Source of the DNA: Crambe crambe
Taxonomy: Eukaryota > Porifera > Demospongiae > Poecilosclerida > Crambeidae
NCBI GenBank assembly: GCA_963924555.1
Contig: OZ004588.1
Span: 5,146,001-5,210,000, forward strand
DNA length: 64,000 bases
Direction of reading: 5' to 3'
The notes beneath the pieces are model-generated. The model was not told where the DNA came from. It was given only the letters and a program-made list of their open reading frames with translations, and ran no database searches. The translations under genes were made by a program, and so were the position numbers. Below, piece by piece: positions 26,701 through 36,246 of this stretch; position 1 is the stretch's first letter, and each line of letters starts with the position of its first letter.

Positions 26701-29700
26701 TTAATTGCTCACTTTCAGGATTACCGTGAGGTGCTAGAGGACTATAGGTTGTTCCAGATAGTGGTGATGAAGCAAGATGTTCGACCAGTGTTGGTAGGTC
26801 TGCTGGCTATTGTATGTATCTAATGTGTAGAAATGTAGTATAGAGTTGCAAATCTCGAAGTGCAGTTAAAGACTTTCTCCCTTCCCCGTCCCTTCCTTTC
26901 CCCTTCCCCCTCGCTTCCTTTCCCCCTTCCCCATCCCTTCCTTTCCCCCTTCCCCCTTGCTTCCTTTCCCTCTTCTCCCCCCCTCCCTGCTCCTGTAGTT
27001 AAACATTAATAAGCCAGTTCAGGAAGTTGTGAACTCTCTCTGTGGCACCTTTGACATCGAGAATCCAGGTTCTTACTACCTCTGGATCCCCACTGGGATA
27101 CAGAGCATCATAGAGAAGTATGGAGGCAGGCCAGTAAGTAGAAAATACAGATCATATGTGACCTGATTTGCAAAAACCCACATTGTAGCGAAAATTAAAA
27201 TTTTTTTGCTATGTTGATATTCATTATCTATCGCCCTCTGGCTCTCCACTGTGCAAATTTCAAAGCTCTAGCTCCTATGTTGCCTGAGGAACAGCTACTA
27301 GAAAACTCCAGGTAGCGTCCTTTAGCGTTTTGAAAAAGCTGAATAAGCAACGTAAACATTGAATCCGTTCACGCCCGCGGACTACTAAAAGTTGAGTGGG
27401 TGTGATCTCGAACTAGAGTCAGAGAGAAGCTAGTTTCTCGCCTCCTGGCGCTAAAGAGTGCCAACTAAAGCTCAGCGAAGAGCAACAAGGTACCGAAGGT
27501 AGCGTAGTTAGCTTAGTTAGTTCATATTTCAAACGTATAAGCTAGAAAGCCTACTTTAGTTCTGGTGATTTTCCACATGACTTTCTGCTCCGTGCACGAA
27601 GCTTTCATGGCTGGCTAACTAGCTTTAGCGCTTTATTTGAAGTCCTTCTACTTTAGTTTAAGCTCTAAAACTTTGCCAGACATTAGTTTAGGGATCATAG
27701 TTATACAGAAAAAAATTTTTTGTTAAAAAAATGATAGACTCACTAAAAATACTCCTACGTAATAATTAATTATTTCGCTACAATGTGGGTATCCGGTCAC
27801 ATATTTATAATGATAGTTGCTATTATTATTACACTCATAATCTGCAATATATATCCAGTGTGCATTGATCATAAGAATGTCACCATTGCTAGCAGTAAAA
27901 TGTAGTAATAAAATGTCACTATTGCTCTTCATTTGTTGTGCAGAAAAGACGTGCTGGAAAGTTCTTGAAACATCATCATAACAAAAGTGATTTTGGTTAG
28001 TCCAATTAATATGTATTTAAGCATGAGGTTATAATTCTCACTGCATTTTGTAGCCCCAAGACTGGATGTCAGCAAAACTCTGAAGGAGCAATACAACTTC
28101 TCAATCAAGCCATTTCTGCTCCACCTCAAGTAAGGCCGGATGTTTTAATAGCTACATAAGACTGGATTGTCTATAAGTAGCCATGATTGGAATGAGAACA
28201 AGAAGACATCCTAGAACTTATCAAGCATGCAATCGTGATTATATACAGTTGAACCTCTGAGTAAAGGACACTTTGGGATCAGTCACTTTGTCCTTCATAT
28301 CATAGAGAGGTTGTCCTTTTCTCGCAGGTTAAAAATATACTAATGCTGTGGGAAAGGGGCCTGAAAGAGTGTCTTTTATTGGGAGGTTGGAGGGTCCTTC
28401 ATTGGATAGCTAGAATCTCTATCATCTATTCATACGTACTTACTTAGCCTCATTCGGGACAGATGTAATTGTATTCTTTATAATTATTGACTTAACCTCA
28501 TTGCAGGCGCTACCAGGCAGAAGAAGGGGTAGATGATTCAGAGGAGGTGGATTGTGGCACAGAGTGGCCTGAAAATGAGAATTTCGATGTTGCTAGATAC
28601 CGTCGTTTTTACCAGGTAAACCATTAGTATGAAGGAACTATAAAGGAGTACTCATAACTATCTTGTCTCACTTCAGAGTTGGACTGGCATTGTCCAGGGT
28701 GCTTATCCCATTAAAAGAAAAGGTGCAATCAAAGTAAGTCATGGACATTGTAATCATACAATGCACTTCAATATGCAGTATTAACACACACTGTCTCTCT
28801 TTCTGTAGCTTGCTGCTCTATTGACTCAAGTTTACTATGGAGACAGGGAAAGTGCTTCTATTTGGCCCCCACGTGATTATGAGTGAGTCAGAATAAATTC
28901 AGCTCTTCAAAATTCAATAGTAGCTAATTTGAGCATGATTTAGAAGTTTGGAGAGATGAGTTATTGGAACTAAATCTTATTATCCAGTGCAAAGGCCTTC
29001 CTCCCTGAAAAGCACAAGAACTCATTTGGGATTTGTGCTGAAATTGAAAGGGAGCATCAACTGCTGTCAGGGAAAACGACACAGGAGTGTATAAATGATG
29101 TTATTGAGGGATGTGAGCAGTTACCGACCATGAAGGGAGTCTTCTTTGAAGTAACCATCCCTGTTAAGAGTGACATTTTCGTGGTGATTCCCTGGAACAA
29201 GATGGAGTCCAGGTGGTTTGGCATCAACAAGAATGGGATCTTCAGCATGGATAAGGACTCTGAAGAGGTACTAGCTATGACATTATTAAATTTTAATATG
29301 GTTGTGCATCCATCATTGAAAAGTGAGTGCATGGTGGAACAGACACACCAAAAGAGGACAAACCTCTAAAACCCCCTCAATAAACTAAAAGTAGTACCAT
29401 TGTATACACTCTATACAAAATAACCTCAAAGAGGACGGCTTCTCTACAAAGGATAAAAGATTGACCCCAAATGTACATGTCCTCAGAGGGTTCACTAGCT
29501 TGTGTATCAAAGTTACACTGCTTGATTTATCTATTGTCATACACAAGTCTATTTTCTGTTGTAGGTTCAGTTCACACAGGAATTGAGTGACATATCAAAA
29601 TGGTCTTCCGCTGAGAATAACTTCAAGTTGGTAAGTGTTGTAGGTACCAAAAGGTTGTGGGTGAGTGAAGGAGAGGAAGGAGTTTCAACACAGTTCATAT

Positions 29701-30512
29701 TAAATTAACTAACAGTTAATTGGGTTATAATTAATTTTGGTAGAATTATGGAACGTACACCAAATCTTTTAAAGTGTGAATCATAAGCTACATTCCATAG
29801 AATCTTTCTTGCTGATTTATACAGACATGTCGAGAGAAGGCCTTCAATGGTTACACTTTCCAGGCCAAGGAGATTATGGATATCCTTGAGCTCTTTATTC
29901 AGCTGACCATCAAAGAGAGGAGAAGGCAGCAAGGACCACGCGACAATGGATCAACACCTCAGAGCCAGACATTCACTGTAAGGAGAAGGTAGCTGTAATC
30001 ATGCAGCACTGATTTACTGCACCTGAAATTAATATCAAAAATGGCTCAGAAAGAATCAGAAATGTTGTATACTGTAGCTTGTTAGAGTGGAGTTTCTTTC
30101 TCAACATGGTTTACTTGTCCTGACTAGAGTGAGAAAGGACACCAATTTTTTTTACTACCTCTGAGTCTAGTTGCCATTGATAGTGCTAGGAAAGGTATAG
30201 CTACATGTCACATCATGTACATATTATAGCTACCCTGTTATAGTTGGAATGGACTATTCAATTCTAGCTTGTTATTTTACCTTTTTCAAAGTAGCTGCTA
30301 TCATAGCTAATCGTGACATACGTAGTTCAGCTACATGCTGCTCTAGGTTTGTTACAGCTGATTATTATCCTCCTCCTGTATAGAGTGAATTCTCGGGTTT
30401 GAAGGATGTTCCTCTGGATGGTCCGTTGAATGGTGCTTTGAATGGCAGTCCTCACAAGATACCCCTCAACACAGAGCAGTCTTTGATTACCAACTTGACC
30501 TATGACCTTTGA
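5500..30512 (+). CDS. Tandem-FERM protein related to the talin head, no rod
   Basis: Twenty-six exons keep phase from ATG 5500 to TGA 30510-30512: 5500-5610, 7393-7450, 9719-9807, 14874-15009, 15225-15275, 15814-15965, 22466-22534, 22602-22648, 22897-22972, 23309-23419, 23576-23662, 23774-23854, 24121-24214, 24813-25306, 25624-25860, 26719-26793, 26999-27133, 27944-27995, 28054-28129, 28507-28615, 28677-28733, 28809-28882, 28988-29267, 29565-29630, 29825-29977, 30384-30512. Product about 1,032 aa. Residues 15-90 match talin F0; residues 90-199 match talin F1, including DEWLDLGSSLNGQGI..GDTVLLRKKFF (talin NWLDHGRTLREQG..LLLRRKFF) and LMDLLYQQ. A divergent F2/F3-like part follows (WHEFVTDHTTQIASYL), then an acidic Glu/Pro linker (about 410-620). 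The second FERM set runs about 632-960: a ubiquitin-like F1, F2 (AIKLAALLTQVYYGD, AKAFLPEKHKNSFG) and F3 (FFEVTIPV..WFGINKNGIFSMD). There are no talin rod helices. FERM modules link membrane receptors or phosphoinositides to actin. The 15966-22465 intron contains a whole minus-strand gene. Alternative: two genes split there, though phase agrees across the gap. Confidence 0.75.
6666..7020. mobile_element. Miniature inverted-repeat element, TAGGCATGGGGC type
   Basis: Ends are TAGGCATGGGGCTAA and its exact inverse TTAGCCCCATGCCTA. The interior repeats CCTATTATTCT several times. No coding capacity. It lies in the first intron of the tandem-FERM gene. The remainder of 5611-7392 shows nothing I can name. 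Confidence 0.75.
9253..9355. repeat. 11-bp minisatellite (AGGATATACTA)n
   Basis: About nine near-identical units of AGGATATACTA with small variants at the left edge, in the second intron of the tandem-FERM gene. The flanking 7451-9252 holds no feature I can support. Confidence 0.9.
9456..9636. mobile_element. Miniature element, ACAGTGGAACCTCTAAATG type
   Basis: Terminal inverted repeats ACAGTGGAACCTCTAAAT and ATTTAGGGGTTCCACTGT are flanked by TA, the target duplication expected of Tc1/mariner-like elements. The interior holds two AGTGTCCTGATTA words. It is the best-preserved member of a family seen again at 2472, 28246 and 40627, and lies 80 bp upstream of the third exon of the tandem-FERM gene. 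Confidence 0.8.
10415..10625. mobile_element. Imperfect palindromic element
   Basis: Two arms about 120 bp apart read CACTTTGAACATGCTCTGGGA and, inverted, TCCCGGGGCACGTTCAAAGTG, continuing into TTTTCAC / GTGAAAA. This looks like an old miniature element; edges are approximate. Most of the remaining 9808-14873 intron has only simple repeats. Confidence 0.5.
11437..11459. repeat. Poly-G run
   Basis: An unbroken G run of more than 20 bases on the plus strand, inside a long intron. The length is likely to be unreliable in any assembly. Confidence 0.9.
11941..11992. repeat. C-rich CCCTCC tract
   Basis: Pure pyrimidine stretch of CCCTCC and CCCTCCC units. The complementary strand could fold into a G-quadruplex. 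Intronic. Confidence 0.8.
12247..12560. repeat. G-rich degenerate tandem repeat
   Basis: A unit of roughly 100 bp containing GCAGGAGGCAGGGTAAGG and GTGGGGAGGAAGTGGGGCA appears about twice, followed by shorter G-rich fragments. The minus strand has a 112-codon Pro/Ser/Leu open frame here, but it only reflects base composition. The sense strand of the intron is purine-rich with many GGG runs. Confidence 0.7.
14607..14793. repeat. (CT)n followed by (AG)n, inverted dinucleotide arms
   Basis: About 50 bp of (TC)n at 14607-14657 and about 45 bp of (AG)n at 14748-14793 are separated by about 90 bp. The two arms are complementary, so DNA or the intron RNA could form a long hairpin, 80 bp upstream of the exon at 14874. 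Confidence 0.9.
15370..15515. repeat. A-rich (AAC)n/(AAAAC)n tract
   Basis: Low-complexity A and C stretch, a possible old poly-A tail or simple repeat, in the intron between the exons at 15225 and 15814. Confidence 0.8.
16336..21067 (-). CDS. Ankyrin-repeat / ZU5 / UPA-like / Death protein, copy 1 (in-frame stop)
   Basis: Six minus-strand exons in phase: 21067-18484 (N-terminal about 110 residues, then 33-residue ankyrin repeats), 17916-17392 (ZU5), 17340-17246 and 17190-17050 (UPA-like, [28 protein letters not shown]), 16982-16799, and 16727-16336 (Death: ILYPIAHKWDDIGTLLDIPANELSVIE). Total 1,306 codons. ZU5 shows [15 protein letters not shown] (family 'G..L.IP.GAL'), [12 protein letters not shown]-like strands and [18 protein letters not shown]. 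Ankyrin repeats bind partners; ZU5-UPA-Death supramodules in UNC5, PIDD and ankyrins hold the Death domain in check until activation, so a cytosolic signalling adaptor or sensor is likely. One TAA at 18670-18668 (CAA to TAA) interrupts the array near its end and would remove the last two repeats and all later domains; the frame continues intact beyond it. The gene is nested in an intron of the tandem-FERM gene. It is either a pseudogene, a null allele or a sequence error. Confidence 0.85.
18354..18378. repeat. Poly-G run
   Basis: A G run of about 24 bases in the intron between the ankyrin and ZU5 exons of copy 1. Confidence 0.9.
18560..20740 (-). repeat. 99-bp coding tandem array (ankyrin repeats), copy 1
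   Basis: About 22 units of 99 bp, each encoding the 33-residue repeat [19 protein letters not shown] plus NDG.SALM.AS. Units differ at only a few bases, far less than ankyrin repeats usually do, so the array behaves as a minisatellite. Variants alternate (TETVK/TKTVK/IKTVK; AAS/FAS/LAS), suggesting higher-order duplication of unit pairs. Confidence 0.9.
21341..22027. mobile_element. Composite inverted-repeat transposon, copy 2
   Basis: Opposite orientation to the copy at 1897. The first module runs from TAGATCCCGTTGC (21341) to GCAATGGGATCTA (about 21906), imperfect 13-bp ends. The second is a near-perfect 118-bp palindrome from ATAGATAAAGCATG to CATGCTTTATCTAT. Inside the first module, 21497-21612 is another long palindrome (arms AAAGCTTGTTGGGTT and its inverse) absent from copy 1, so a third small element sits inside. 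It begins within about 10 bp of the upstream edge of the duplicated ankyrin-gene segment. Confidence 0.8.
22785..22896 (+). repeat. Long polypyrimidine tract before an exon
   Basis: About 110 bp almost free of purines (CCTCC, CTCTTT words) ends in the acceptor CCCCCAG of the exon at 22897. It is an unusually long splice-acceptor pyrimidine tract, repeated in kind at 26872-26998. Confidence 0.7.
25877..25956. repeat. Tandem repeat of about 30 bp
   Basis: Three units of AGCTGTACCTGCATAGCTA plus TAGCTGTGAAAT lie directly beside the left end of the element at 25957. Confidence 0.8.
25957..26531. mobile_element. Miniature element, TACCGTAAATCTGG type
   Basis: Terminal inverted repeats TACCGTAAATCTGGAAAT and ATTTCCAGATTTACGGTA extend, less perfectly, through about 100 bp per side (CGCGAATTATTTT on both). 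The roughly 300-bp middle is not repeat-like and holds a short open frame with no recognisable product. Intronic in the tandem-FERM gene. Confidence 0.85.
26872..26998 (+). repeat. Polypyrimidine tandem tract before an exon
   Basis: About 120 bp of CTTCCTTTCCCC-type units of roughly 30 bp, ending in the acceptor CTGTAG of the exon at 26999. Mirror-symmetric pyrimidine tracts can form triplex DNA. Confidence 0.75.
27155..27803. mobile_element. Miniature element, TATGTGACC type
   Basis: Left end TATGTGACCTGATTTGCA with ACCCACATTGTAGCGAAA; right end TTTCGCTACAATGTGGGT then CCGGTCACATA, the inverse. About 650 bp, no open frame of note. It fills most of the intron between the exons at 26999 and 27944. 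Confidence 0.85.
28246..28420. mobile_element. Miniature element, GGAACC type, degraded
   Basis: Starts TACAGTTGAACCTCTGAG and carries GAGAGGTTGTCCTTTTCTC and GGGAAAGGGGCC, shared with the copy at 2472. Intronic. Confidence 0.55.
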
Positions 30513-31142
30513 TTTCTTGGTGTGACACTAACAATAACTACAGTAATGACCATTTTTTTTCTAAATCAGTCTTTTTATAACATTGACTTTTTTGTCACCA
30601 CATTTTGCTGTTCTTCATGATTAATGCTCCACAATGTTATAGGCTTCCTATGGCTCTAGCTAGCTAGCTATGTAGCTGCATGCATCACATCTATTGGGGA
30701 GGAAATTAAGGTATGCCTTCCCATGTGATATCATGGAACTGCCTCTCCTACCACACCAAAGAATGTTGGAGGAAGCCACATTCCACTATGATGGACTTCT
30801 TGGTTACTTTTTACATGGAAGGAGTGAAGGTTATTATTATAACCAAGAGTGCATGTACATGGATTGTTTACTGTCTAGCTTTAAACGTCCTACTCTTTCA
30901 GAACTTTCCATGGGCCTAGGTGAGATCTTCAATAAGCATCAGTGTTGCATATCTTCATCACAGCTAGCTATGGACTACAGGCTTGCTGCCTTGATGAGGC
31001 TACAGGAATAATTATTCAGTGCCTCAACCTGTGAACTTTGATTTTAGCTTCCATTATCAGTATTTTACCATGAACTCATAGACAATTTAGAAACAGCTAA
31101 GGTGATATGATAATAATAGCAAGTCAATTTTGAGAACAAACT
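30513..31142. other. Intergenic spacer, nothing identified
   Basis: Between the end of the tandem-FERM gene and the stop codon of the second ankyrin gene. A plus-strand open frame at 30694-31011 has no splice support or recognisable motif. Homology to the first ankyrin copy begins abruptly at about 31147. Confidence 0.6.
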
Positions 31143-34100
31143 TCATCTTTTGTAAGTCTTGGTAATTTCTGATGCAATTGTTTTATCCATAGCTGACACA
31201 GCATCTGCCAGTGACTGCCAAGTAGGACGGATGGCCACACGCTTCAACCATAGTTTAGTCATTTCACGTAGACAGTCATCAGCCTCATGGACGTCATGCT
31301 TGATTCTAGATAGTTCATCTGGTGATAAATCGAGCAAGGTACCAATGTTCTCCCATTTGTGTGCTATGGGAAGCAAAATACGAAAAGCTTCTCCGATTTT
31401 TGGTTCATCTGAACTCCAGTCACTAGTTGCAGGAGGATCCTTGGTGATTGAAGGCGAAGGGAGATCAGAAATGGAATCGGGCGAATCTACTGAATTTCTT
31501 TGTTCTGTGTGACAATGTTTGCTGGACTCAGAACTTTTAGGACCTGAAATGGAATAGGCCGGTCATTAAAGTGTGGAGCATGTAAAATTATTGTGCGAAC
31601 TTACTTGGATCTTCAATATTAAAATAACACTTCATATCTAGTCCCTTCACTCTAAGCTTGATTGGGTTAGAGTGCTCATTTGCAGAATCAAGTAAATGAA
31701 ATTTAATTTTAAGTTTTGGAGGATAATCAGGATACTCAAGTAGCTCTTCAGGTAGATCAATATTCCTTTTTAAAATCTAGAATTTATGCAGTAATGCAGT
31801 CATACAATTCATAGAACATGAGTTTAAAGTTCAGTACAAAGTTCAGTATGTTATTGTGAATATAACCACAAGCTAACTACATTAAATTCAGACAGAGCTG
31901 TAACTCTATGTACTGACCTTAGTGGGTTCTTTGTCAAATATGATGTTCCATCCTTTTCCATCGGCCACATGAAGACTAACTTCATCTGACGTTAGTCGAG
32001 CAGTGACTTCACTCAGGTTCCATTCCTCACCTTTCTTTGCCACCATTTTGTCACAATGCTGTGTGGATATCATAATATATAATAGCTAGATACATCATAA
32101 TACATACTAATACATACCTTTGTATATACTTCATGGTACAAGCACATGCAGAATACTGCCAAGTTTTGAGGTAAACTTCTATACAACCTTGCAGAGTAAT
32201 AGGAAGCGTTTCCTGTGAATTATTGAAGAATAAGCGCATGGTAATAATGTAGTGCAGATGTACCTTTAGATTTCTTTGTTTCAGGGGATTCGGGAGACTT
32301 TGATATCCTTTTCCTTTTACCAACCTTCACTAAGCAAAAGTGCCTCAAGGTGATCTCTCCTATCAGGTATCCAGGTTTGAATACCCCCTTGGCTGCCTTT
32401 ATTTCCTTGAAGACATACACTGGACCAGACTCCCTTAATTCTGGAGTGGCACTTGCTGAGAGGAACACCATGTCATCACAGTCCTCCTCACTCTCCAGAC
32501 AAGCATAGTGGTGGATAATGACTTTAACATCCTCCTGGAATTCCACCCTTCTACTGTGTTTGATGAGATAAGCTGGACTTGCTGACTCACATTCATTGGG
32601 TAGTTGAAATGGTCCACTGAAGCAAGGGTGGATCTGTAGAGTGAGAGGTTCCTTTGCAGAACTCAGTGAGTCTTGAGGGATGGACACACGTATGCCCATG
32701 CCTTCAAGAGTACATTCTCTAGATGTAATAACCTCTTGCATGACTGTTCCTTCAAGTATCAACTCAGGAGAATTCCCTATGATCAACATGTAGGCTAACA
32801 TGCATAACTCTTCTGTGGATTTGCTACTGAACAACATATAGTTGCTCACACACAACTTGGAATGCTAACACACGCACACACACACACACACACACACACG
32901 CACGCACGCACGCACGCATGCACACGCACACACACACGCACGCACGCACGCACACGCACACACACACACGCACGCATGCACGCACGCATGCACACACACA
33001 CACACTTTTAATTAAGATTATTATGCCTACAAAACTTACTTCGATATGTTGCAGTAGATTCTGTGTGATAAACTTTAGTATTTATCTGTGGTCCATATTG
33101 TTGTAACAGTTGCACCATTCGAATGTGTCCAGATTTATTGGCTATTGTGAGAGCAGATGATTCATTGTTATTCAGTAGATTGATTTGAGCATCCCTTTCA
33201 AGTAATAGTTTGACTGTTTCGGTTTGTCCTTTATCGCTTGCAGCCATTAGAGCAGACCATCCATTATTATTCTGTAGATCGATTTGAGCACCCCTTTCGA
33301 GTAATAGTTTGACTGTTTCGGTTTGTCCTTCATCGCTTGCAAACATTAGAGCAGACACTCCGTCATTATCCTGTAGATCGATTTGAGCACCCCTTTCGAG
33401 TAATAGTCTGACTGTTTCGGTTTGTCCTTCATCGCTTGCAGCCATTAGAGCAGACCATCCATCATTATCCTGTAGATCGATTTGAGCACCCCTTTCGAGT
33501 AATAGTTTGACTGTTTTGGTTTGTCCTTCATCGCTTGCAAACATTAGAGCAGACCATCCATCATTATCCTGTAGATCGATTGGAGCACCCCTTTCGAGTA
33601 ATAGTTTGACTGTTTCGGTTTGTCCTTTATCGCTTGCAGCCATTAGAGCAGACACTCCATCATTATCCTGTAGATTGATTTGAGCACCCCTTTCGAGTAA
33701 TAGTTTGACTGTTTCGGTTTGTCCTTCATCGCTTGCAAACATTAGAGCAGACCATCCATCATTATTCTGTAGATCGATTGGAGCACCCCTTTCGAGCAAT
33801 AGTTTGACTGTTTCGGTTTGTCCTTCAACGCTTGCAGCCATTAGAGCAGACATTCCATGATTATCCTGTAGATCGATTTGAGCACCCCTTTCGAGCAATA
33901 GTTTGACTGTTTCGGTTTGTCCTTCAACGCTTGCAGCCATTAGAGCAGACACTCCATCATTATCCTGTAGATCGATTTGAGCACCCCTTTCGAGTAATAG
34001 TTTGACTGTTTCGGTTTGTCCTTCAACGCTTGCAAACATTAGAGCAGACAGTCCATCATTATCCTGCAGATCGATTGGAGCACCCCTTTAGAGTAATAGT

Positions 34101-35920
34101 TTGACTGTTTCGGTTTGTCCTTCAACGCTTGCAGCCATTAGAGCAGACCATCCATTATTATTCTGTAGATTGATTTGAGCACCCCTTTCGAGTAATAGTT
34201 TGACTGTTTTGGTTTGTCCTTTATTAATTGCAAACATTAGAGCAGACCATCCATCATCATCCTGTAGATCGATTGGAGCACCCCTTTCGAGTAATAGTTT
34301 GACTGTTTCGGTTTGTCCTTTACCGCTTGCAGCCATTAGAGCAGACCATCCATTATTATTCTGTAGATCGATTGGAGCACCCCTTTCGAGTAATAGTTTG
34401 ACTGTTTCGGTTTGTCCTTCATCACTTGCAGCCATTAGAGCAGACCATCCATTATTATTCTGTAGATCGATTGGAGCACCCCTTTCGAGTAATAGTTTGA
34501 CTGTTTCGGTTTGTCCTTCATCACTTGCAAACATTAGAGCAGACCATCCATTATTATTCTGTAGATCGATTTGAGCACCCCTTTCGAGTAATAGTTTGAC
34601 TGTTTCGGTTTGTCCTTTATCGCTTGCAGCTATTAGAGCAGACACTCCATCATTATCCTGTAGATCGATTTGAGCACCCCTTTCGAGTAATAGTTTGACT
34701 GTTTCGGTTTGTCCTTTACCGCTTGCAGCCATTAGAGCAGACCATCCATTATTATTCTGTAGATCAATTGGAGCACCCCTTTCGAGTAATAGTTTGACTG
34801 TTTCGGTTTGTCCTTCATCGCTTGCAGCCATTAGAGCAGACCATCCATTATTATTCTGTAGATCGATTGGAGCACCCCTTTCGAGTAATAGTTTGACTGT
34901 TTCAGTTTGTCCTTCATCACTTGCAAACATTAGAGCAGACCATCCATTATTATTCTGTAGATCGATTTGAGCACCCCTTTCGAGTAATAGTTTGACTGTT
35001 TCGGTTTGTCCTTTATCGCTTGCAGCCATTAGAGCAGACCATCCATCATTATCCTGTAGATCGATTTGAGCACCCCTTTCGAGTAATAGTTTGACTGTTT
35101 CGGTTTGTCCTTCATCGCTTGCAAACATTAGAGCAGACCATCCATTATTATTCTGTAGATCGATTGGAGCACCCCTTTCGAGTAATAGTTTGACTGTTTC
35201 GGTTTGTCCTTTATCGCTTGCAGCCATTAGAGCAGATGATCCATTATTATTCTGTAGATCGATTTGAGCACCCCTTTCGAGTAATAGTTTGACTGTTTCA
35301 GTTTGTCCTTTATTGCTTGCAAACATTAGAGCAGACCATCCATTATTATTCTGTAGATCGATTTGAGCACCCCTTTCGAGTAATAGTTTGACTGTTTCGG
35401 TTTGTCCTTCATCACTTGCAAACATTAGAGCAGACCATCCATTATTATTCTGTAGATCGATTTGAGCACCCCTTTCGAATAATAGTTTGACTGTTTCGGT
35501 TTGTCCTTTATTGCTTGCGAACATTAGAGCAGAACATCCATTGCTATCCTCTATATCAGTTACCTCAACACCTTCTTCCAGAAGTTTCTTCACTATTTTA
35601 ATCTGTCCCTTGGAACTCGCTGGTATCATATTCATCTCTTTACTATCACTCATCTGACCCTCTCCACTATCCTCTTCAGTGAATCTTAATATGTTTTTTA
35701 TATTGAGCAGATCTGGTTTATTGAGGTATAATTTAGAGTAACTTTCTTTGGATGTAGAACGCTTAGTGAGCTTCCTATCCTTGTCTGCAGCTATGTATCC
35801 AATCCTAATACCAAATGACCTTATTCTCTCTCCACTTTTCTTCAGTGTTGTTCTCACCAGATGTTTGATTGACTTGGTCCCGTGTTTGTCAGTTCCTTCT
35901 CTAATTTTGGTTATCTCCAT
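31143..35920 (-). CDS. Ankyrin-repeat / ZU5 / UPA-like / Death protein, copy 2 (in-frame stop)
   Basis: Six exons match copy 1 one for one: 35920-33040, 32776-32264, 32212-32118, 32058-31918, 31776-31605 and 31543-31143; 1,400 codons, all in phase. Start [20 protein letters not shown]. About 25 ankyrin units against about 22 in copy 1 account for most of the length difference. ZU5 ([33 protein letters not shown]) and Death ([26 protein letters not shown]) are well preserved. One TAA at 34090-34088 (GAA to TAA, LLLERG becomes LLL-stop) cuts the array about two-thirds of the way through the exon; everything after it stays open. Its start codon faces that of the 2A-Death-MAST gene 326 bp away, which suggests joint control. 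If the stop is real, the product would be an ankyrin-only fragment. Confidence 0.85.
32871..33005. repeat. (CA)n/(CGCA)n microsatellite
   Basis: Alternating purine-pyrimidine tract, prone to Z-DNA, in the intron between the ankyrin and ZU5 exons of copy 2. Copy 1 has a poly-G run in the same intron. Confidence 0.95.
33075..35590 (-). repeat. 99-bp coding tandem array (ankyrin repeats), copy 2
   Basis: About 25 units of 99 bp, even more uniform than in copy 1. The three-unit block carrying [18 protein letters not shown] recurs at about 34330-34560 and 34750-34960 almost unchanged, direct evidence of recent unequal exchange within the array. Confidence 0.9.
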
Positions 35921-36246
35921 GCTGCACTTAAATTTAACCAGAAGTTGCCTTTAACACTGTTTACCTTCTGACACGCCCATTTATATGTCACATGTTTCGA
36001 TTAGATTAAATATGGCTATCAATAATAGTATTCATGACTATTAGTTGCCATGGGAATTTAGGTGTGTAGATATTATTGGCTCTATAATTACCATGACAAT
36101 GTCAGCTGTGCTAGTGTATCACTTGTACACACAAAAATCAACATAGTTTGTAATTATTACTAGCAGCACTATATAGCTAGATAGCTAGCCATTTAGCTAG
36201 TAACACAATAATACAGTCTAGATAATTCTGGAGGAAGAAAGAAAAC
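35921..36246. promoter_or_regulatory. Shared promoter of the ankyrin-Death and 2A-Death-MAST genes
   Basis: 326 bp between divergent start codons. The left about 245 bp (to about 36165) is homologous to 21068-21335 upstream of copy 1, including GACACGCCCATTTATATGTC, TTCATGACTATTAGTTGCCA and CCATGACAATGTCAGCTGTG; these blocks are conserved and therefore candidate regulatory sites. Confidence 0.5.

Noticed and set aside
5500-30512. Kindlin identity for the FERM gene
   Set aside because: No PH insertion in F2 is seen, F1 lacks the long loop, and the LLLRRKFF-type motif and LLY.Q end are closer to talin.
30694-31011. 105-codon plus-strand open frame downstream of the tandem-FERM gene
   Set aside because: No recognisable motif, no splice partners; likely chance.
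34200-34970. Plus-strand open frames of repeated [18 protein letters not shown]
   Set aside because: Antisense shadow of the 99-bp ankyrin array; the repeat keeps the opposite frame open.
18560-35590. CRISPR-like look of the regular 99-bp repeats
   Set aside because: No spacers; units are contiguous codons of ankyrin repeats in an intron-bearing animal gene.
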